Shown: positions 31,416-41,745, counted from the first letter of the stretch. The stretch: 64,000 nucleotides of DNA from Ichthyophis bannanicus (GCA_033557465.1 CM066033.1:907954808-908018807); one strand, 5' to 3'. The notes: generated by a model from the sequence alone, not told the origin. Translations and numbers: made by a program.

Positions 31416-32054
31416 GCTTTTGCCAGTGAAGAATTCTGGAGATTTTCTAATGACCTTTTGTTATTAGAGGTGATGTAGATTTCCCTCGAACATGCTGTTA
31501 TTGAGGGTGCTTCTGGATTTTAATAGAGTTCAGAACAAACAGCACAGTGTGCTTAATTTAAGTACTATTTTATTTATTTATTTCTATATACTAAAAAGAT
31601 ATTATTAAGTGTGAAAAAGTAAATTTTGTTTTAAACATTTTCCAGAGAAAGGCGTGGGTATCCACCTTGAGGCCCAGAGAAGAGAGGAAATGACAGACAC
31701 TAGGAGACGAAACCTGCCAGGTGACCTAAAGTGAAAAGGAAGGATTAATAGCGACCAATACCTGACCTACAGTGGATAGACTGTTTCTTTTTGGTACCAC
31801 TGTGTTTTCACTGTAGCAGTGATTTTGCTGGTGTTTGTGCTTGCTGCTATGTAAATACCTTATTTTTAGGAATACACCTAATGAAGGTGCTTTTAAGAAA
31901 ATATCCCCTGGGCTGGAGTTGGGTTCTTTTAAGTGTGGGGCAGTGTGGAGTTTTCCCCAGTGTGATCAGGCAATTGAAACCTTATGCATTGGCTCCCCCA
32001 CACCCATCAGAATCCCTTTATTTGAGTATAACAAGTTCCTTGTGCACCCTCCCC

Positions 32055-33178
32055 AGACTACTCTAATATAACTAGATGCCTGGAAAACATTAACAAATGG
32101 CTTGAAAATAATAACTTATTACAATAAGATTGAAGCTCTCTTCATTACAAGAAACACAACATTTAGAACCCCACTATCAATCGAGCTATAGCATAGGAAC
32201 ATAGCAGTAAAGAGCGAGGTCCGATACTTAGGAGTCATCCTGGATCAAAACTTGAACCTACAGTCCCATATCAGTAAGACTACTAAGAATGCCTATCACA
32301 AAATGAAAAGCCTCTCTTCAGCCAGGAGCACTTCCATAAGGTATGCCAAGCCATCATCACACCAATACTGGACTACTGCAACTCCTTGTACTATGACCTC
32401 TCAAAACAATCCATTCACGCACTGCAGATGGCACAGAACATCATCCATTCACAGGTGCAAGAAAACACGACCATATCACTCCCATACTGAATCAACTGCA
32501 TTGGCTCCCTGTCCATTCCCGTACCAAGTTCAAGATGGAGCTCTGCATAGTCAAAGTCCTGCGGAATAATTCAGCAGACATTTTGAAGGATCTTATCAAG
32601 AGACCCGGTCAACCGTCCCAGAAGGATCAACCAAATAAACCTCATTTCCACACCCAGCAACTATTCAAAGGCAAAGCAGATTACATCCAATAGGGCATTT
32701 TCACTCTCTGCCCCATCTATATGGAATTCTCTCGCAGATGATTTGAGAGCCACTGTAGAAACAAAAGTGGAGGAGTAGCTTAATGGTTAAAAGCACTGGC
32801 TTGGGAACCCAGAAACCAGCGTTGATTCCCACTAGCACGCCTTGTGGCTTTGGAGAAGTCACTTAACCCTCCATTGCCTCAGAAAAATCCATGTTATCAA
32901 TGTCCCTGTGTAATGTACATTGCCAAGTTTAAGTTACAATATAAACTGCTTTGATTGAAATGATAAAGTGGTATATAAAACCTGTTAAATAAAATAAAGA
33001 CTTTACGAAAAAACTAAAGATGTTTCTATATACAGTAACACTTTGGGAATATCACTTAGCACAATATAATGAACTCCAATCAATAGATGGTCCATGGCTG
33101 TGCTATGTACACTTAGCCCATGTTAATTAGATACTCTCCAGCACCTGCTGCTATGACCTCTATATAAGTTCTTATGTT
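32055..33178 (+). mobile_element. L2-clade LINE, first segment
   Basis: Broken frames read INKWLENNNL, EVRYLGVILD-like, LDYCNSLYYDL, ENTTISL..INCIGSL and NRAFSLSAPSIWNSLADDLRA, the L2 reverse transcriptase C-terminal order. A SINE interrupts it at 32763. A Penelope-like element interrupts it at 33193, after which its 3' end resumes at 35123. Confidence 0.75.
32763..32995 (+). mobile_element. tRNA-derived SINE inside the L2 LINE
   Basis: It has GGAGGAGTAGCTTAATGGTT (A box), a decayed B box GTTGATTCCCACT, and AGAAGTCACTTAACCCTCC. The tail has GTGGTATATAAAACCTG and a TTAAATAAAATAAA run. The host LINE reading APSIWNSLADDLRATVET continues past it as FTKKLKMFLY. Confidence 0.8.
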
Positions 33179-33235
33179 TAAAATCCCTGCCTCACAAGAT
33201 TATAAAGCCAATTAGAAAGCCTCAACCAATAATGC

Positions 33236-33534
33236 TATAACCAAAAGAGAGACTTAATCACTTAAACAAAGTGTGACATTTAAATCAAAAGCCTACGAGT
33301 GAAAGCCTCAGCAGAAACTCACTGACCAAAATTAGTCAGGAGTACTCAAAACATCAATGGCCAACACTCGTGACGCCTTTCTCAAGACATCTTAAAATGA
33401 GCGTTTCGCTACCGCTGTCTCAAGGGGTTCAATTCTGAAAAATAAATAAAAAACATACAGCGCTTTAAGCAAGTGTCACATCACACGAAAAAATAAAAAA
33501 CAGAAGAAAAAAGCTCCAAACCACACTGCAGCAG
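33236..33534 (-). repeat. Left Penelope terminal repeat (inverted)
   Basis: This is the reverse complement of 34812-35110 over about 299 bp with hardly any differences. It includes the mirror of the hammerhead-like core near 33398-33424. Confidence 0.88.
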
Positions 33535-33539
33535 ATCTT

Positions 33540-34580
33540 TTGTTAGCCTTTCATACCTGGTTGAATACTCTGGATTCTCACATTCAGTTCACTATCAGCT
33601 ATAGCTACCAAGAAATTGTGTTTCTGGATGTTAAAGTGTTTCGTTTATTAGAATCATGGGGCACGACGGTTCATCGTAAAATAACTGACAAAAATACTTA
33701 TTTGCATTTTTCCAGTATGCATCCTAGGGGCTTATTAAGGGGATTGCCCTTTTCCCAGTTTATCCGCTTTCGACGGAATTGTTCTTCGGTTGAGGATTAT
33801 AAAATGAAGTCATGTAGGTTGCGGCAGGATTTTTTACAACGAGGCTATCCTGTTAAGATAGTCGATAGAGCTTATAAAAGGGCTTTACATAACAATCGTT
33901 CTTGGTTGTTGTCTCCCCGGCAACGGGTTCAGAAGGATGATGATCAAATAAATCTTATTTCACGTTATTCTCCTTTTAGTGGGCGGATACAATCGATTTT
34001 GCAGAAACACAGGGCTGTTTTGGATTTGGTTCCCGGCTTGGAGTCTAAACGTTTGCGCTGTGTATGGCAACGTAATCTGAATATGAAGGATCTTTTGAGT
34101 CCTTCTTCATTAAGACCTTTGATTTCCCTTACTTCTGTTTCTGGTGGACACAAAAGATGTGGTATGTGTTCTTTTTGTGAGGTGATGTGGGAAACAGAGA
34201 GTTTTAATTATAATGGTTTAGTGATAGAATTGAAGGACAATACCTCTTGTAATTCTGATTTTGTCATTTATGGCATTTTTTGCCCATGCAGATTGCTCTA
34301 CATAGGCAAGACAACGCGTAAATTTCGGATTCGATTGATTGAGCATAAGAGTAAGCTCCATTGTCAACGGCGTGAAGCTCCTATGGTTGAGCATTGCTTG
34401 GCGTTGCATCACGGTTTTAAAGATCTTAAATGCTTTGCCATACAACATGTTCGGTCTGGCTCTAAGGGCATGTCTCGGGACCAATTTCTTGTGTATAAAG
34501 AACAGTGGTGGATATTCCGCTTAAACACGGTGTGCCCCTTTGGTTTAAATTCATGCATGGAATGGGGAGCATGTGTTTAG
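33540..34580 (+). CDS. Penelope-like RT C-terminus and GIY-YIG endonuclease
   Basis: The 346-codon open frame keeps only the last part of the reverse transcriptase: VFLDVKVF near residues 27-34, then TYLHFSSMHP at 53-62 and the arginine-rich linker. A Cys cluster, CGMCSFC, is at 207-213. The GIY-YIG domain starts VIYGIFCPCRLLYIGKT at 242-257, with IRLIEHK at 263-269. A probable catalytic Glu is in YKEQWWIF (321), then LNT. The catalytic YxDD motif of the polymerase is missing, so this copy cannot copy itself. The first Met is not the natural start; the frame is 5'-truncated where it meets the inverted repeat. Confidence 0.85.
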   Translation: MLAFHTWLNTLDSHIQFTISYSYQEIVFLDVKVFRLLESWGTTVHRKITDKNTYLHFSSMHPRGLLRGLPFSQFIRFRRNCSSVEDYKMKSCRLRQDFLQRGYPVKIVDRAYKRALHNNRSWLLSPRQRVQKDDDQINLISRYSPFSGRIQSILQKHRAVLDLVPGLESKRLRCVWQRNLNMKDLLSPSSLRPLISLTSVSGGHKRCGMCSFCEVMWETESFNYNGLVIELKDNTSCNSDFVIYGIFCPCRLLYIGKTTRKFRIRLIEHKSKLHCQRREAPMVEHCLALHHGFKDLKCFAIQHVRSGSKGMSRDQFLVYKEQWWIFRLNTVCPFGLNSCMEWGACV

Positions 34581-34811
34581 TTTATTATGTGCAGTGATTT
34601 TTTAAGATTATTGCTAGCCCGCATTTTGATTAGGCTTTCTTGCCACAGTTGTGATAGGTCATTCGGGTAGTTGATTTTGGCTTTAAATCATGTGACCGGA
34701 AGTTCCCATGGTGTTGGAGAAGAACTTTGGAATGATGGCTGTTGAGTGAGCTGACGGTTGTTTTTTGTCGGCGTTTGTTGTTTCCTCATTCCTGGGTAAG
34801 CCTGTTGTTTC

Positions 34812-35108
34812 CTGCTGCAGTGTGGTTTGGAGCTTTTTTCTTCTGTTTTTTATTTTTTCGTGTGATGTGACACTTGCTTAAAGCGCTGTATGTTTTTTAT
34901 TTATTTTTCAGAATTGAACCCCTTGAGACAGCGGTAGCGAAACGCTCATTTTAAGATGTCTTGAGAAAGGCGTCACGAGTGTTGGCCATTGATGTTTTGA
35001 GTACTCCTGACTAATTTTGGTCAGTGAGTTTCTGCTGAGGCTTTCACTCGTAGGCTTTTGATTTAAATGTCACACTTTGTTTAAGTGATTAAGTCTCTCT
35101 TTTGGTTA
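34812..35108 (+). repeat. Right Penelope terminal repeat
   Basis: This is the partner of 33236-33534 and ends GGTTATA next to the target duplication. Confidence 0.88.
34921..34974 (+). ncRNA. Hammerhead-like core in the Penelope terminal repeat
   Basis: CCTTGAGACAGCGGTAGCGA precedes an intact GAAAC (34939-34943). ACGC at 34942-34945 can pair with GCGT at 34970-34973 as stem III with a long loop, followed by C (GTC triplet). The CUGANGA box is imperfect, so activity is doubtful. Confidence 0.4.
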
Positions 35109-35122
35109 TAAAATCCCTGCCT

Positions 35123-35252
35123 GCCATATAACCCCTCCTATCCTCTTGTTGCAATGTAAATGGTTCAACGTTATAATGTAAACTGCTTTGATTGAAGGAT
35201 AAGGCGGTATACAAAACCGGTTAAATAAATAAATAAATAAAAATAAATACAC
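35123..35252 (+). mobile_element. L2-clade LINE, second segment (3' end)
   Basis: It resumes the LINE cut by the Penelope element and ends GAAGGATAAGGCGGTATACA with a TAAATAAATAAA tail. Confidence 0.75.
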
Positions 35253-36200
35253 CATCCCCAATGGAATCTAGTTACAGACTGTTTCTAATGGTTTGCCACC
35301 TGGAACTGAAGCTAACCAGATGGCCCAAGGCATCCCTTAATATGGCCATGATGGTGATAATGTTTGTGTTGGTAGTAGAAAGGGAAAGAATTTTGAAAAA
35401 AATTTTCCCTGCTAATTCACAGTTGTTTCATGGTCATTAAATGTATATTTTTCTAGATATGTCTGTTAAAACTTCAGTTCTGCTCCAGGGCTTAGGCTCT
35501 GGGGATGAGTTTCTTTCTGAAATTTCCTAGGAAGCATATTGTTAACTTTGGACAGAGAGTTATCGAGCTCGATATTAAAAAAGCACTTAGATGTGCTTTT
35601 TTAAAAAAAATATCAGGTGGCATTATAGGGGTAATTTTCTAAGAGGACATGCACTTTAAGCGGTAAAGTATGTACTTACATTTACATGCATATGTGTGAA
35701 TGACCTCTTATAAAATACTGATCAGTATAAAAGCACACACATTCACATGATGGTATGTACTTTGGTGGTGGTTGTGGAGATGGGTGGAGTTTGGGCAGAA
35801 TATGGGTGGAGTCCACAAATATGCACATATATTATAAAATACTATAATTTACTTGTGTACTTGAAAAATATAGGTGCAGGAATTTACATCGGCTCTAAGG
35901 TTTATGGTTTATTATATTTGATATATGACTTCTTGCAAGCATTCAAAGTGGTTTACATTGTACAAATTAAAATAAAATAACAAATAAAAATTAGAGGGAA
36001 AGCGGAAAAGAATACAGAGATTATTTATTTATTTAGAGGAACTCCATTAATGACAGGAAAGGGAGGTATGCGATGGTACTGGCACCTTTTTCAATGCCTG
36101 CTAAAATTCACCCATAGTCCTCATATATTAATGAAAGAATCCTGCATATGAGTACTGGCACCATTTTTGCTGGGAAAAATACACTGTTTAAAAGATCACT
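35253..36200. other. Unassigned, with a probable LINE 3' end
   Basis: 35640-35850 has TTTTATAA/ACACAT motifs seen in other old repeats here. 35885-35985 resembles the minus-strand 3' end of an L2/CR1 LINE. No gene is evident. Confidence 0.3.
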
Positions 36201-36211
36201 CCTCAGACATT

Positions 36212-36560
36212 TTATAACACTGCTTTGGGCACGTTTACATATTACAAGACTGTTGGGAGGTGTTTTACATTCTCCAGGACTATCCCAGAAAAGTCTTATT
36301 GTTATAAGGTTACTTTGAGCTGTTCTTATCTATTATAACAATGCTTTGTGGTAGCAATATTGTCAGAATGCTCTAGAGAAGCTCTTATCTAAAGCAAGAC
36401 AGCTCCAAGGTGTTCCTAAGTATTATAGCACTCCTCTTATCTGTCACAATAGTGCTCTGAGTTGCTGTTACCTATTATAGATGACTCTAGAATGTTGTTA
36501 CCTATTATAAGGCCATTGCAGTGATGTATTATAGCATCTTATCTCCTAAATTTGCTCTCC
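36212..36560. repeat. Degenerate minisatellite
   Basis: Variants of TTACCTATTATAA followed by TGCTCTGAG-like sequence and GTTGTTACC recur roughly every 35-45 bases, with the unit best kept between 36440 and 36520. Confidence 0.55.
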
Positions 36561-36605
36561 TGGATGTTATGACAGTCCTTTTTACCTCCCATTTCCAAAA
36601 TTTAC

Positions 36606-37973
36606 TTGCTCATGAAACTTTCCTCTGAATTTCTGTGCTCTGCCTTTCAGTGGTTCATAAAGCTAACAGCATCACTTTTGATCAGTTACAAATCGCATGG
36701 AGTAGATACCATCTTAACTACCCTATTCGACAAGCTAATCACAGGAATTGACAACATACACCAAGGTTTCGTCCTCATCTTTCTTGACATTGCTGCCGCA
36801 TTTGATTCTGTGAATCATAAGATACTATTACAACGCCTCCAAGAAAAAGGATTACTGGGAACCACATTACAATGGTGCGAATCATACCTAACTAACAGAT
36901 GGCAGCAAGTAAAAACAGGTAACACATCCTCTGAACCATTCTTACAGAAGCAGGGAGTGCCACAGGGATCATCCCTGTCTGCTCTACTATTTAACATTTA
37001 TATGCAGCCTATCTGCTCTCTGATACGCTCATTAAATGTAGAATGTCTCGTGTATGCTGACGACATACTACTATACATTCCATTTACCATAGAACAACCT
37101 GATTTTTCCCCTATCATCAGATGCTTTGATGCAGTGGCTGAATGGCTTATCACACAAAACCTGAGGATTAATCATAGCAAAACTGATGTCCTATTTGTCA
37201 CAAGGAATCAGAAATTCACCCCACCACCCAACCTGCAAGTTAAAAACGCTGAACTCAAGACAAGAGACACAATTCGCTACCTAGGCATCACCCTAGATCA
37301 GCGATTGGATATGACAACCCACGTAAAGACCGTTACCAAAGCAATATACCACAAAATACAAACCCTTCGCCACCTCCGCCCACTACTGGACTTTTCAGAC
37401 TATCGAACCATATTTCAAGCCCTAGTGATCCCACACCTAGATTTCGCGAACACCATCCTCCATGGTCTTCCACAAGCAACCCTCAACCCACTTCGGCTGG
37501 CCATGAACTCAGCTGCTAGGGTTCTTACAAGGACATCAAGATTGGAACATATAACTCCAGTAATGAAAAACCTACACTGGCTGCCACTACAAGCCCGAAT
37601 TCAATACAAGGTACTGGTCATGACCTTCAAGGCACTGAAGAATCAATCTCCCACACCAATCAGTAAACTGCTCAACAACACACCCAACATCAGAGTCAGA
37701 AGACCTACACTACTGAACATGCTAATTGTACCTAAGCTCACCACAAGATGTACGAAGGCAACTACCAATAGAGCTTTTTCAATTTATGCCCCGACAGCCT
37801 GGAATGAACTTCCCACTAGTATTCGATCCATAGCCAGCCTCACCTCCTTCAGAAAGGCAATAAAACACCACCTTTTTCTAATTCACTATCTTGAAACCAT
37901 GCCCGAAAAACATAAGTCATTTGCACTCACACCACACATTAACTGCCCTATCACACAACACAAAAATGGCTAG
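36606..37973 (+). CDS. L2 reverse transcriptase, C-terminal two thirds (open)
   Basis: The frame has 455 codons. From residue 38 it is reverse transcriptase: FLDIAAAFDSVNH (motif A), QGVPQGSSLSALLFNIYM (motif B), LVYADDILLY (catalytic motif C), and IRYLGITLDQRLDMTTHV (motif E/thumb). Next come NLHWLPLQARIQYKVL and the C-terminal FSIYAPTAWNELP with FRKAIKHHLF. The first 25 or so residues read through unrelated flanking DNA, so the given Met is not a natural start. The catalytic residues are intact but the endonuclease is missing. Confidence 0.85.
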   Translation: MLMKLSSEFLCSAFQWFIKLTASLLISYKSHGVDTILTTLFDKLITGIDNIHQGFVLIFLDIAAAFDSVNHKILLQRLQEKGLLGTTLQWCESYLTNRWQQVKTGNTSSEPFLQKQGVPQGSSLSALLFNIYMQPICSLIRSLNVECLVYADDILLYIPFTIEQPDFSPIIRCFDAVAEWLITQNLRINHSKTDVLFVTRNQKFTPPPNLQVKNAELKTRDTIRYLGITLDQRLDMTTHVKTVTKAIYHKIQTLRHLRPLLDFSDYRTIFQALVIPHLDFANTILHGLPQATLNPLRLAMNSAARVLTRTSRLEHITPVMKNLHWLPLQARIQYKVLVMTFKALKNQSPTPISKLLNNTPNIRVRRPTLLNMLIVPKLTTRCTKATTNRAFSIYAPTAWNELPTSIRSIASLTSFRKAIKHHLFLIHYLETMPEKHKSFALTPHINCPITQHKNG

Positions 37974-38222
37974 GTGCTCCTCTCCCTTTAGATCTACACA
38001 TTCTCCCACCTGACCTATAAATGCCTACGGTTTACTAGAATACTTAACTCTATGTAAATACTTGTATATACCATGTGAATAGTTTCCCTGTTATCCCAGT
38101 TTGATTATGCCTTGTTCTATGTAAGCACATTGTGATAGTTAATGCATTGTTGCTCTGTTCAGTTTTAATGTAAACCGCGCTGATTTCAATAGCGCGGTAT
38201 ATAAAAAATAAAAATAAATAAA
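36670..38222 (+). mobile_element. L2-clade LINE, 5'-truncated, well preserved
   Basis: The copy enters the reverse transcriptase at HGVDTILTTLFDKLITG and continues to the stop at 37973. It then has a 250-bp 3' untranslated region. It ends with GTAAACCGCGCTGATTTCAA, GCGCGGTATA and AAATAAATAAA. There are no internal stops, so it is one of the younger LINE copies here. The missing 5' half held the endonuclease. Confidence 0.85.
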
Positions 38223-38252
38223 CAAGAGGTGGGGATGGGGGGGGGGGGGGAC

Positions 38253-38420
38253 GGGACTGATAAGTTTCTGGCTTTGTAATGAAACAGAAAACTAAGGGCA
38301 CACTTCAGTTCCGGAGGTCTGAATGATCTCTAAACTGCAGCGAGATCATTCGGACCTCCGGAACTGAAGTGTGCCCATAGCTTTCTGTTTTGTTACACGG
38401 CCAGAGACTTATCAGCCCCC
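38253..38420. repeat. Near-perfect foldback, about 78-bp arms
   Basis: GGGACTGATAAG (38253) pairs with CTTATCAGCCCCC (38408-38420). The arms stay matched with few mismatches through GCACACTTCAGTTCCGGAGG up to GATCTC, leaving an 11-base loop. A G14 run lies just outside. It is probably a MITE. Confidence 0.8.
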
Positions 38421-38634
38421 CAATTGTACTGTTCCAACACCATTCGCTCATACCAGTGCACCCTGCATTTTCTTCTATTCGCTTAAATTGTAAACTCTGA
38501 GAGATAGGACACTGTCTTCAGTAGGATGTATCAATTTTATCTGAAACTTTAATTTTCTACACTGGTGTTTTTCTCAGCTTTGTGTCATCATCTTTATGTC
38601 TCCAGATACAAACAAGATATCCAAACAATTCTAT

Positions 38635-40130
38635 GTTTGTTTATTAAAATCTTGATATACCACCTTTTGAGTAGCTAGCTTCAAGGTGGTTTACGAATTA
38701 AAAATTATTACTAAAACCAGAGCAGAAAAGAACTCCGTAATTATCGATAGGACAGGCAGGAGGAGTTAGAGAAAAAGACAGTAGCTGAGAATGAAAAACC
38801 ATGTATGAGTCTGAGGCATCTAGCATGTCCCCTTCTCCCGGAATTCTGGGGAAGCCTTCTCAAAGAAGTAGGTTTTAAGTGCTCTTTTAAATTTCTGAAA
38901 ATTAGATTCTAGTCGAAGATAGTCTGGTAGGATGTTCCAGAGGTAGGGTGCCAAAACGTAAAATGCCGTACGGTGAATAGATTCCAAATGTGCGCGGGAA
39001 ACGGATGGCAGCACCATAGGATTAGATGTATGTGAGCAAAGATCCCAAGTTGGACAATAGGGAATAAAAAGGGAGATAAATAGTGGGAAACCTGTATAGT
39101 AAGCTCAGTGCACCAGCATGAGAACCTTGAAGTGAAAATGGTAGGAGAGGGGTAACCAATGATTCTGGTAAAGGGGTGACATGGTCAAACTTGGTGGTAT
39201 TTGACAGAAGGTGAATGGTAGTATTTTGTACCAATTGTAAGTTCTTTACCAGGGATAATTGAAGTCCACAATAGATGGTATTACAGTAGTTAAACCGTGA
39301 TGTAACTCATGTATGTAATAAAGTATGAAGGAGTATGAAGGGCAGAACTAGAAAGTTATGGTTTGACAGAGTGGATATTCCAGAAGATGACAAAGAATAA
39401 ACAAATTATAGCGGTGACCTAAGATTCGAACATAAGATGTATATTGAAGATGACTCCCAAATGTGTGAGCGATGACACCAAAGGGATTGACTGTTCCACA
39501 ATATAAAGACACACAGTTGGGGGGGGGGGGGCGTGGTGAACTGTCCCATAACTCAAAAAGCTTGAGATTTTGATGGGTTGAGTTGGAGACTATGCAAAGT
39601 TAACCAGCATTTAAGCAAGAATTAAATGATGCAAGATCAGGTGAAAATGATGAGGAATAATGGATCAGCAAAATATTGTCTGCATAGTAGTTACCACCTA
39701 CCCCATAGTCTTGCAGAGTGGCGAATGGGGCTAGAGAGATGTTGAAGAGAGATGGGGAAAGAATGGAGCCCTGTGGAACTTCACATGTGAACGACAGAGG
39801 TAATGAATCCTGGGATGATTGTGTATGAACTATAAAGGAGTGGCTAGACAGAAATGAGGTAAACCATTTCAACACAGTACCCCTGATACCGAAATCAGAA
39901 AGACATTGAAGCAGGAGCAAGTGATTATTGACATCAAATGCCACAGAAAGATCCAGGGAGACAATTAAGACAGATTTGAGAGCATCAAGGTTGGCATGGA
40001 GCTCACTGAGTAAGGCTGTAATTGTGGACTCTGTGCTGTGACCTTTGCAAAAATCTGATTGTTTGAGATGTAAGGTGTTAGTTTTTTCCAGAAAATCTGA
40101 GAGCTGAAGGAAGATGGATTTTTTTGTGCA
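38635..40130 (-). mobile_element. L2-clade LINE, minus strand, decayed
   Basis: Reading leftward, the minus strand has DFCKGHSTESTI, VSLDLSVAFDVNNH, CEVPQGSILSPSLFNISLAPF and YYADNILLI, the catalytic box with D changed to N. Far downstream come APYLWNILPDYLR and FKRALKTYFFEKA. It finishes in an AT-rich 3' end at 38635-38700. The thumb region between is broken. Confidence 0.8.
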
Positions 40131-40178
40131 TAAAAGAAGAGTGGAAGCTGGCCAAACAAGTAGAAAAGGTGATGGCAA
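39600..40178 (-). pseudogene. L2 reverse transcriptase, palm domain
   Basis: A 192-codon stretch holds motifs A (SLDLSVAFDV), B (PQGSILSPSLFN) and a mutated C (YYADNI). It continues broken downstream. The Asp-to-Asn change in the catalytic pair would abolish polymerase activity. Confidence 0.75.
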
Positions 40179-40381
40179 AAGGCAGAGAGATGCTTGGGTG
40201 CATAGAAGTGAACTAGAGCTGATAGTTTCTCTGTATAAATTTCTGATGATGCTTTTTTTGGAAAACTGTGTGTATTTCTGGAGAACAGACCTTCAAAGGT
40301 TATAAATGGGATAGAATCTGTCTAGAGGGCAGCTACTAAAATGTGCAGTGGTCTATAACATAAAGCATATGGGAACAGACT

Positions 40382-40600
40382 ATTAAATCAATACTGACTT
40401 CTGGCAAGCTAGCTCCTTGGTTTTCCTTCTTGGCAGGTGCAACCAGAGGTATACTGGCAGGCCTGTCTTTGGCATAGTAATTCTATAGCACCCTGTATTT
40501 GAAGGTGGTCTCACATCCAAGTACTAAGATGCCCAACCTTGCTTAGCTTCTGAGATCAGCCAACATCAGGCTAATTCAGGGCAGCAAAGCCGTAGTAGGG
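40382..40600 (-). mobile_element. 5S rRNA-derived SINE (SINE3-like)
   Basis: The insert splits the CR1-like reading GGGAACAGACTTAAAGATCT. The 6-bp CAGACT is duplicated on its sides (40376-40381 and 40601-40606). On the minus strand it opens with a 5S rRNA-like head, followed by about 100 bp of unrelated body ending TTGATTTAAT. A head of 5S origin plus a target duplication define a SINE3-type element. Confidence 0.75.
40481..40600 (-). pseudogene. 5S rRNA-like sequence, SINE head
   Basis: Read on the minus strand, most of a vertebrate 5S rRNA is recognisable: CTACGGC near 40595, CCTGAA near 40577, and CTGATCTCAGAAGCTAAGCA near 40550. The block GTACTTGGATG (about 40513-40523), then GAGACCACC and GGGTGCTA close to 40490 follow. 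Substitutions in the control region and the insertion context show it is not a working 5S gene. Confidence 0.8.
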
Positions 40601-40920
40601 CAGACTTAAAGATCTAACTGTGTATACTTTGGAAGAAAGGTGGAACAGGGAGATATGAGAGAGATATTTAAATAGTTCCAAGGTATTAATGCACAGGAGG
40701 TGACCCTCTACTAAATAAATGGAAACTCTGAAACAAATCAGAGGATGAGAATGAAAAAGGATAGATTGTCTTTGGTGGAAGGTGGAGGAGACGAGGACAG
40801 TATCCAAATAGAAGAAAGCATGGACAAAGCACAAAGAACCTCTGTGGGAGATAAAGGCATTGCTGAGTATGATAGTTGGCATGGATCGGTCGTATGGCCT
40901 ATATCTGCTGTAATTTTCTA

Positions 40921-41356
40921 TTGGGGCAATTTTCAGCCCGTGGTAATCAAGGTTTTTTTTAAATGCCGGCTGCCACAAGCAAAAGTGAAACTGGATATTA
41001 ACCATATGTGGACAGGTAGCGGCTTCTACTGAATATCTGTTTTCACTGGTGGCTGTCGCTGGCTACCCGGATAGTGGCGATATTCAGCCACTATGCGAAT
41101 AGCCAGATCACATAACGTTAGGCCTGATTTTTTTGGCCTAACTTTATATGATTACTTATCTGGTAGCATACCAAAAATCGCTGCTAACTGCATAAATACT
41201 TGCATCACTCTCACCTCACCCACAGACTGCCCTAGTAATCTGGAAAGTACTGTGGTGCTTTGAGGGAACATTAAGTGGTACAGTACGGACAGTGTCACTG
41301 AATATTGGGCTCAGCGAGGTTTATCCGGTTAGCAGGTCCAGATGAAAAACTCTTAG
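40921..41356. repeat. GATATTCAGC dispersed repeat, copy 3
   Basis: It begins GGGGCAATTTTCAGCCCG, contains GTGGCGATATTCAGCCACTA (41075) and CACTGAATATTGGGC (41295), and ends near TTATCCGGTTAGCAGG. Copy 4 follows closely. Confidence 0.6.
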
Positions 41357-41400
41357 GGTTGGTGTACTACAAAGCTCTCTGCTATTAGTGGCATACTTCA

Positions 41401-41745
41401 GGCCGGATTTTCAAAGGGGGCGATATTCAGATGTCACAGCAGTCAGCTGCCCTAGCTAAATATTGGCTGGATATTCAGCAGCAGTATTCAGGTAGGAGCT
41501 GCTGCTGATTATCCAGGAAGAGTGGCACTATCTGGGGGGGGGGGGGTATTATTTTCATTCAGCAGTTATCCAGATAGCAATTTAAGCCTGCTTTTCATGT
41601 GGCCTAAGTTGTCTGGATGAGTGCCTGTTGAAAATCATGCTCTCTGGATAAGTACTGACACTTGATAGTGCTGGTACTGACTCCACCCACAGACCAGCTC
41701 TGTACTAATCAGAGTGGTCTGTGGATATATTCAGCAGCAATACCC
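41401..41745. repeat. GATATTCAGC dispersed repeat, copy 4
   Basis: It starts GGCCGGATTTTCAAAGGGGG with CGATATTCAG, and carries TGGATATTCAGCAGCAG and GCTGCTGCTGATTATCC. A G13 run lies at 41534-41546. Confidence 0.6.

Larger units (their letters stand above)
33193..35108 (+). mobile_element. Penelope-like element with inverted terminal repeats
   Basis: A 14-bp direct repeat, TAAAATCCCTGCCT (33179-33192 and 35109-35122), flanks the insertion inside an L2 LINE. Terminal repeats of about 300 bp lie in opposite orientation (33236-33534 and 34812-35110) and are nearly identical, so the insertion is young. Between them is a 346-codon frame with the end of a Penelope reverse transcriptase and a complete GIY-YIG endonuclease. 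Inverted terminal repeats and 5' truncation are known in Penelope-like elements. Each repeat carries a hammerhead-like core. Confidence 0.85.
40140..40925 (+). mobile_element. CR1-like LINE 3' part
   Basis: The sequence reads, in decayed form, KVMAKGREMLGCI, a YKFLMMLF...CVYFWRTDLQRL block and DLTVYTLEERW. It ends with GGCATGGATCGGTCGTATGG and CCTATATCTGCTGTAATTTT. That is the characteristic order of a CR1 C-terminus and 3' end. A 219-bp SINE interrupts it at 40382. Confidence 0.7.

Noticed and set aside
36606..36675. True start of the L2 protein at 36606
   Set aside because: The first residues read through unrelated flanking DNA; LINE similarity starts near residue 25-30.
40481..40600. Functional 5S rRNA gene
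   Set aside because: It has several substitutions in the internal promoter, is joined to unrelated sequence and lies between target duplications inside a LINE.
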